From Acanthopleura granulata (Eukaryota > Mollusca > Polyplacophora > Chitonida > Chitonidae), in assembly GCA_016165875.1 (NCBI GenBank), contig JABBOT010000080.1, forward strand, positions 11,773,480 through 11,837,479: 64,000 nt of DNA, given 5' to 3'. Every line of letters begins with the position of its first letter. Position 1 is the first letter of the stretch. Shown here one piece after another: positions 12,401 through 21,400 of this stretch. Under the pieces are notes generated by a model. The model had not been told where the DNA came from and searched no databases. It saw only the letters and a list, made by a program, of their open reading frames with translations. The translations under genes and the position numbers were made by a program.

Positions 12401-15400
12401 GCAAAGTCCAGTGATACCAGGGTAACAAGACGTTGTCCGGAGTTAAGTAGTGCTCGGTGCAGACCGAAAAGATAGCATGAACATGCAAAGGATTTATTTA
12501 TTTCCTTACTCAAGAATATTTCACTTAACCAGCAGTGATCAGGGTAAGGGGAGGGAAACCTGGCAGAGCGAAGAGAAGAATATCTTCAATCACGGGGTGA
12601 AACTGACACACCTCCGCGGTCAAACAACCAAAGCCGGATATGAACTCGCGACCTTATGCGGCTTACAACTATGACGGACAGGGTAAACACAAGGCAAATG
12701 TTTAAAAGGTGAAAGTCCAAAAATAGAAATCGTGGCCTTCATCCTCTCGGAAACCATCTGTCATTTCGGAATCATGCCGACACGTGACATATGGACAGAC
12801 GAGCAATATGCTGTGTGATACATCGCTTCCATGCCAGGAGTTTATTTCCAGTGAAGTCAAACTAGATATCGAATTTTGTAAACAGGTTTGACACCGGAGA
12901 TTAATAATGACTTTTCCATCCCAATCCATCAGTGATATTTATTCAGACGTATACTCTTCAAATTTTGAAGAATCAGGGATGTGCAGGAGGAGGTATCGGT
13001 TAGCGCCCCGTTAATCATTGGTTTGCTGGAGAGAGATTCCTCTGGTGCTGTCTTGATTGCGATATGGCAGCGGAAATATTGTATACGTTTGTGACGACCG
13101 CACACACTGATGAACGCCCCAAATCAACACGTCAGTTTATGTTTTTCAATGGTTTATGAAGCTCTGTTAGAAGAGAATTAGATGGAACTAAATTACTTTA
13201 CTTTTGATATGAGAGATGTTTGAAGAGATGCTCCCGGTTACTCCCACCACCACCTCCACTACTTCAATGATCAAAAGCTAATGACCTCAATTACATCACT
13301 CAAGATACTCAAGATTCCGCTACTGAACGACAGAAACTTATTTATTTATTTGTGTTTTTTTTTACTGGATGACAGTTTAAAGCTATACTGAAGTATATAA
13401 GACACCTCGCCCCGCTTAACCTGGTGCTGGGGACTGATTATCAACATCAACATCGTCTCGAATTGAAAATTGATGTTACGTGTTACAGGCCTTATTATTT
13501 ATTTAAATAGTGTGTTACATATTAGTTTTCTTTTTAGTTCGTTCGCCAGCAACGTGCGGATGCCTGGCTTATTTCAGTCACAATGCTGGCCGCCGTCAGT
13601 TTAAATATCCTTGAGTAAACGCCTCTTTATGATTTACCAGTGGTATATGAATGTCGAACGCTTAGATTGACTTATTTACTACGATGCTCATGCAGAACGG
13701 GATTATAACCCATGACCCCAGTGTTCGTTTTAGGCGAAAAGGGCAGCGAACCCCACCCCCTCCCCACAAGCCCTGCTCCCACCCGAACATTCTAGAATCC
13801 TACCGGACGAAGATTTCTTCACATTGATGAAAAATATTTAGGAATTCACCTTTGTAAACCATTATTACGAAACGGAAAATATTGTGTAGGCCTAATAAAT
13901 GAATGATAACCTTATATATACTGACGTGTTCTGGTAAACAGATACAATTAGTGAGAAATATTTCCTGTGTGACTGCGTTCCATTATAGTTTGCCCTGTAT
14001 ATCTGTATCTGCATAAAAAACATACATAAATCCGTTTCCAGTGATGGCCCAATAGTATATATATATATATATATACATGTATAGCCGAGAGCGTGTATGT
14101 ACAATACATGGGTGTTCTTTATAGCTCATCGTTTAATAAAAGCACTAAGCAGATCAAATATTTCCCTATCAGCATGTCTTAGAGCTATGCTCATTGTATT
14201 ATTTGTCAATAAATTCCTTCCGCCGCCAATCGTTTTCCTATTTCATAAGCTCTCGGAAGGCGAGATTGGTGTTTGCGGGTGTCTCGCAGACGAGCGCTGC
14301 TCAGATAAACGTCTCTGTTATCAGCCTAATTGATGGTTACATTACCATTTATTCTCTCCAGCTCGTCTCTCTGACAGATGATGCCCGTCATTCCAGGCTC
14401 AATTCTGTCGACTTTTTCACACTTGCCTGGTCGGTGGTAATTCAAACCGATGACGGCTGCCTTCATCCGTACAACAATTATGTAATCTTCTCAGAGATTT
14501 GGGCCAACAAGCTCGCGCGGGTATATCATAGTTAAACAGTCTTCAACGTTTAACAGCTTCTGAAACAGGTGACAACATATATTGGCATCGCAGGTTTATG
14601 TGTTTGAAATACATAAAACTATTCTCATCGAGATGATCGCGATGTTGGCCTGATTTTTCGCTTGGATTTAATTCGCTTTCAACATTATTTCGATCAGATC
14701 TTCACAGATTCGCCTCGTGGCAGGCCAGATTTAAAAGAAAAGACAAGGAAAAGTAAAACCAAACTTATTTCAGGAGAGGGGTCCATGCAGACCTAAACGG
14801 GAGTAAGCATATCTTTATGACGTGCTTGAGAACTCTACAAATCACCTTTTAACCCGAAATTCTTACGATGTCATGGGATACGCCATTTTAGAGAAACCGG
14901 AAACACAATGTCGCGTCCTCCGTACTTTTTGCTCTTCAGTATTAGCGGTGAGACACGCTTTTGTGTGCGAAGTACGGTCCCCTTTATCATTACAATCGAA
15001 GGCCACGCATTGTGATCTTCTGGCTGAGATCATGGGGAATAACCCCAGACGTATTCCACTACCACTTTCTCGTTGAAAATAGCTTCAAGTATTATATCCG
15101 AACTGTCTCGTAATCAGAAGCAAATCAGCTGATTTAACACTACATGTACGTCTATATGGTAAAATAGTGAACTAGGAACTGATGACGTCACAGCGAAAGC
15201 AGATGCTTCCTTGGGTCTTAGAAATATCTCGCCTTTGATTGGTTAAAACTGAGAGCATGGTGGACCGTTCGATTTTCCTTACGTGGGCGATTTTGCTCGC
15301 TTTGAACTGGGATATCTCGGTAACCCAACATCGCAAAAATAAAAAGTGACGTTTTTGGTATACACATATACATTTGGTCTAGTGTTGTCCTTTCTTTTAA

Positions 15401-18400
15401 GGCCAACATACGTATAATTCCTGTCTCACTGGAGCGCCATGCTGACGACACTGGATGATCTTTGTCAATCACAGATCTTTCTCAAGTTTTTCTCAAGCTT
15501 TGGCATTTATTTACGTAACTAAGTTTTGTCAAGCTTTGACATTTCTCCACCCAGCTAAGGCTTTTGTCATGCTAGGACATTTCTCATGCAACTAAAGCTT
15601 TTGTCAAGGTAGGACATTTTTCCAGGTAGCTAAGCCTTTTGTCAAGCCAGGGGATTTCTTGACACAGCTAAGATTTTTGTCAAGCTAGGATATTTCTCGA
15701 CACAACTAAAGCTTTTGTCAAGCTACATTTCTCGGGTTTCTCTTTATCATGTTTTTCTCAAGCTTATGCAGCTAAGTTTTTATCAAGCTTTGACATTTGT
15801 CTGCTCAACTAAGCTTTTGTTAAGCTTTGACATTTCTTCACGCAGCTAAATCTTTGCCAAGCTAGGGGATTTTCCACGTAACTAAGGGTTTTGTCACGCT
15901 AGGACATTTCTCCATATAGACAAGGCTTTTGTCAAACAAGGACATTTCTCCACTCAGCTAAAGCTTTTGCCAAGGTAGGACATTTTCCACGCAGCTAAGG
16001 GTTTTGTCAAGCTATGACATTTCTCGACGCATCTAAGGCTTTTTCCAAACCAGAACATGTCCACTAGCTTTTTGTCAAGCTATGACATATCCCCACCTAA
16101 GGTTTTTGTCAGGCTGTAACATTCCTCCGTGTGCGTAAAAGCCTTAACCGAGGGCTAAGGCTTTTGTGAAGAATGCCCTTACATGAGACATAGGATAAAT
16201 ACCATCGTTCACAGCCGCCATGTTTTACTCTTAACGACGAGGTATAACATGCTTGTGTTAAGAGCCTTTGGAATAAAGGGGCTGAATTAACTTTGATCTA
16301 AGATCTATTGGTGTTATCAGGCACAAATCGATTGCAAGAAGCATTTCGTGCGACATAAAGATGTGCTTTACGACAACTCAATGTTTACAGACAACAGAAC
16401 GGTTTCATCGAAGTATTATTAAAAATAGCACTTTGTTTTCTGCTTGTCGAAAACTGGGATTTCATAGGATATAAGTCAGCGATCATCCTTAAAACATTCC
16501 TTGCCCTGAAATAACAAGCATGAGTGCAGGCTACGCTAAAGATGACAGTACCTCGTTTGACGTCCTATTTTTGGCCAATAAAATTGCCCTAATTTTTAAT
16601 CTCCCGGAAGTTAGCTCTAGTCGACTGTTTCCTGTTTTGAGAGCGTGGACCTTACCCATTTAATTTACACCGGTCAATATAGAGTTACGCTGCATCGAAG
16701 ATAATCCACTGACGCAGAGGCTTCTCTAACAACTTAAAAAGAATAAGATATTGTTATATCATTTGTGATATGTCGTTGTGTTAGGATAGCAAATATCATC
16801 ATTTCAAGACCAGCTCAAGCAGGTTTCCTCTCCGGTCGTACATGGGATGGTATGCCAGCAACCTGCTGATGGTTGTGGGTTCCCCACGGGCCCTGTTCGG
16901 TTTCCACCCATCATAAGGTATATGGTCGTAGATGTGAAATATTCTTGAGTACGGCGTAAAGCACCAATCAAATAAATACACAAATAAATAAATAAATAAA
17001 TATATCAAGTATCATCATTACTTTATTGACAAAAGTTTTGTATCAAAATATTTGCAGGCATCCTTTTCTTTTCGCTGATGAATCCGAAACCGTTATAAGG
17101 TACGTTAATTTGGGCTGAATCACATACATAGTATTCCGTGGCTACAAAGACCGATACCTTCTGCTGTCGTGGTACGAAAAAAAGGTTGTGTTGATTGCTC
17201 TATTGATTTGATTTGATTTCCCCGCAAGGAGCCACACGCCCCCTCCCCCTCCCGCTTCTTCATAAGTCTCCTCTACTCTGCCTTAAACAACCACCCCATT
17301 AGCCCAGGTCAGTGCTCAGTCAAACGCGTAACATCCATACTGTTAAGAATCCGTTAAAAGAGGAGGGCGTTTAGTAATTCGACCACTTTGTCCCTCCACG
17401 CGCTGTGACCATACATAAATGTGCGCAGGTCGAGCGGAAGTCACTTTGTCTCGCCGGCCAATCGGTTTAAGTTTATGACATGTGTGCGAAGATCTGAGCA
17501 CTTGTCGCCGGTGATAACCTTATCTGCAGCCTCGAGCCACATCGCCCTGCTTTCTCTGTCTCCTTACCTCGTCTTGCCTTTCAGATTGCTGAAACCTGAT
17601 TATACTCTGTTTAAACGTGACTAAAGAGTGGGCAGCTATCTCGCTCTGCCTCCTCATAATAAAGAAATTAGTCAGTTTGCTTGGAACTGACCTTTCCGCA
17701 ATCACACGCATGCTAACTGCCCAACCTCCAGCTACTTGGAGCTATAACTGCCCCGGGTTTTTCACGTAAATCGTCTAACCCCAAACTCTATCTATCTTGT
17801 CCTATCAAGCTCTTCTAATCCTTACACATCTAAACCTGCTGATAAATCCACACGGGTAACAGAGAAAGTTCAAGAAAACACATAGGCAACCGCATTGGCA
17901 AACATTCATCCTGATTATTATAGATAGTCACCATTCTTGTTCACAGTTTTGAGCATACGCTACAATCTTACGACTTCCATCTATGTAACAACCACTGATT
18001 GATTGTATGTTTGATTGGGATTAACGCCGCTTTCCACATTATTTCTGTATTGTCACCACCGTGGTTCATTGTAGCCGGCAGGACCCAATGCCGACGTGTG
18101 GTGCTGCCTCAGTGTAACACGATATCAGACATGTCGCCCCAGTCAATCACAAAATATTTAAACCGGGCCGACCAGAACACGGTCTATTCCTCTTATGCTC
18201 AGAGCATTAGAGGAACAGAACAAGCACGGCGTATGAGAATTACCGATGACGGTCTCAGGTATGACTGAATTTGAGGTTTGGAGTCCTGGATCCACCGTTT
18301 ACAAGGCAAACGCTCTACTCACGGTTCCCGTATTGCTCTAGTAGACATTCGGAATGTTTTGATAGACGCATCTCTTGCTTGTTCGCTCTACAATCAACTC

Positions 18401-21400
18401 ACTTCCAACCATAGTAGCCTCGTAGTTTGTTACTGTTAAATAGATCATCGCTGAAGGGATATATAATACCTCTGTTTGAGTAACACATGGCTAATAATGT
18501 ATCCCTGGCTGAGCGTTGGTTAATCCACCGCTGACTAAGGAATGGATGATTATGAATCCCTGCCCAAGCCATCCGCTGACCAAGACTTGGCTGTTTACGC
18601 TTCAGTGCCGAAGCGTTCGCTGATCCACCTCTGATCAAGACATGTCCATCCCCGCCTGTGTTTTCCTTGCTCCACCGCTGACAATGACTTAGGTGATTAT
18701 ACATCCCTGTCTAAGTCTGCTTTGATCTAACACTAACTAACTAAGCCTTCCTTGATCTAACTAACTGACATTAGTGATTACATCCCTGCCTAAGCCTTCC
18801 TTGAACTAACAATGAATAAGACTTGCCTGATTATACTTCCCTGTCTAAGCCTGCCTTCATCTAACCAACTGACAGGGCTGATTATACATCCATGCCTAAG
18901 CCTTCCTTCATCTAACACTGAATAAGATTTAGCTGATTATACATCCCTGTCTAAGCCTTCCTTCATCTAACACTGAATAAGATTTAGCTGATTATACATC
19001 CCTGTCTAAGCCTTCCTTGAGCTAACACTGAATAAGATTTAGCTGATTATACATCCCTGTCTAAGCCTTCTTTGATCTAACACTGAATAAGATTTGGCTG
19101 ATTGTGCATCCCTACCTAAGCCTTTCTTGATCTAACACTAACTGACATGGCTGATTATACATCCCTGTCTAAGCCTTCTTTGATCTAACACTGAATAAGA
19201 CTTGGCTGAATATACATCCCTGTCTAAGCCTTCTTTGATCTAACTAACTGACAGGGCTGATTATACATCCCTGCCTAAGACATCCTTGATGTAACACTGA
19301 ATAAGACTTGGCTGATTATACATCCCTGTCTAAGCCTTCCTTGAGCTAACACTGAATAAGGTTTGGCTGATTATACATTCCTGTCTAAGCGTTCTTTGAT
19401 CTAACACTGAAAAAGACTTGGCTGATTATGCATTTCGGTATAAGCGTTCGTTGATCTAACACTGAGTAAGACTTGACTGATTATGCATCCCTGATTATGC
19501 AGTGTTCCCTGTCTAAGCGTTCTGAGTACAGCATGGTTGAACATACATACCTTCCAAGCCTTCGTTGATCACCGCTTACTAAGACTTTGCTGATAATGCA
19601 TCTCTGTCTAAGGGTTCAATGACCCATTGTCCTGCTTGACTGATCGAAAGCCGGAGAAAACATTTATTTGCGCACCTTGAAGCCAGTGGCAAGAGCTTTT
19701 AATTGATTTAGCTATATCCACGTGAACACCACAAGAAAGAACTAAATTACAACGAAATCAAACGAATGTCAATCCAAGGCTATGAGCCGAATTAACAGAG
19801 CCCTTTCCACGTCTGACACTTGACCCCCAAAGGACTGACCTTTGACCCTAAAGCACTACCCTGTTCATAAAGAGAGTCCCTTCACACTTCACTTCACTTC
19901 ACCCACGACCCCATTTATGATTATTTACCCTAGTATTTAAATGCTTCTTAATAAGTCTTTGAGCAAACATCGAAACCCACAACATGGCTGTTCGTACACA
20001 TTTGGGTGGTCTAGCTCACAGTACACCAAACCACGTGTACGGTCTGTTCCAACAAAAGCTGTTTATCTTTCAGGACCAGTTCAAGGCCTCTGGTTTTCTT
20101 GATGGAATATCCAGATTGAATGTTATGGCGCACGTGGTTTGAGAGACTGTACTCCCGAAACGTGAGAGCCGGCCGCGTCACAACTATTTGACAGCAACAC
20201 GGTCCACAACAAATTCAACACTGGTATGTCTACTAATTAGTACTTAAACTGTCTCTAAGATAACGGTGTCGAATTACTGTCTCTTAGCACGGGAAGTTGG
20301 GCTTAAATTTGCGGTTACACCCAGTTATCTGAACACAGCCATCTATCCGTACCGTAACTCATACCGCGAGTCACATACAACCGCAAGTCCCTTACGTCTT
20401 GTACCCTGATAACCGATTCGTTTTGATTTTGCTGATATACCCGGAGAACTTGAGAAAGGCGAGATCGCGAGTATCCAAACTGAGGGTCAAGTACACACCA
20501 GTAGGTTATCGGCTAAGGTTACATGAGTCATTCGCACACTTCAAAGGAAAATCAGTTTGTGGGTCTGTTTTGTGCAGAATGATTTTGACTCGTTTTAATG
20601 TTTACCGAGCGTGCTGTAAAGTCGTGATAATGTATACAGCACACATATTAAATATGAAGCCCTGAGTCTGGCACACAAATGCAGCATGCAATTTAATTTA
20701 AGTCACCTTACTTCACCCTACATATAACACTTACTTATCATCTGAATTATTTTAAAGTTCATAAATGGAGGAAACGCGAATAAAACCAAACCACTTTGTC
20801 AACAAAGTAACAAACCTTCTCACGTAAATCGACAAATGCTACATTCGCACACGATAATATCATCTGTTATTAAGTCAGCTTTGGGACATTCATGGCCACT
20901 CAGTTATTAAGAAGGCATGGTTGAAGTAATGACCAAGCAAAATATTAAATTAAGAACATGTATAGTTCACAGCGTATTTCATGAGGTATCCACATGTGTG
21001 CATAATAGCTGAAGCCTAAGCCTAAGATTCTCATCATAAAGATAAAGCTGTGAAACGTGGACGTAACCTAAGTAACCATGATACACAATAACTACCACTA
21101 GACACAATGACTACCATAAGACACAATGACTACCATAAGACACAATGACTACCATAAGACACAATGACTACCATAAGACACAATGACTACCATAAGACAC
21201 AATGACCACCATGATAGACAATGACTACCATGATGCACAATGACTACCATGATAGACAATGACTACCATGATGTGCAATGACTACCACAATAGGCAATGA
21301 CTGCCATGATAGACAATGAAACAAAGATAGACAATGACTACCATGATACACAATGAGATCTAGGTCTCAGCTGAAATATTCGCACAGCACTCGTTTTCCG

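Noticed and set aside
21079..21352. CRISPR-like array
   Set aside because: Units are directly contiguous with no unique spacers, and the context is an animal intron. It is a simple tandem repeat.
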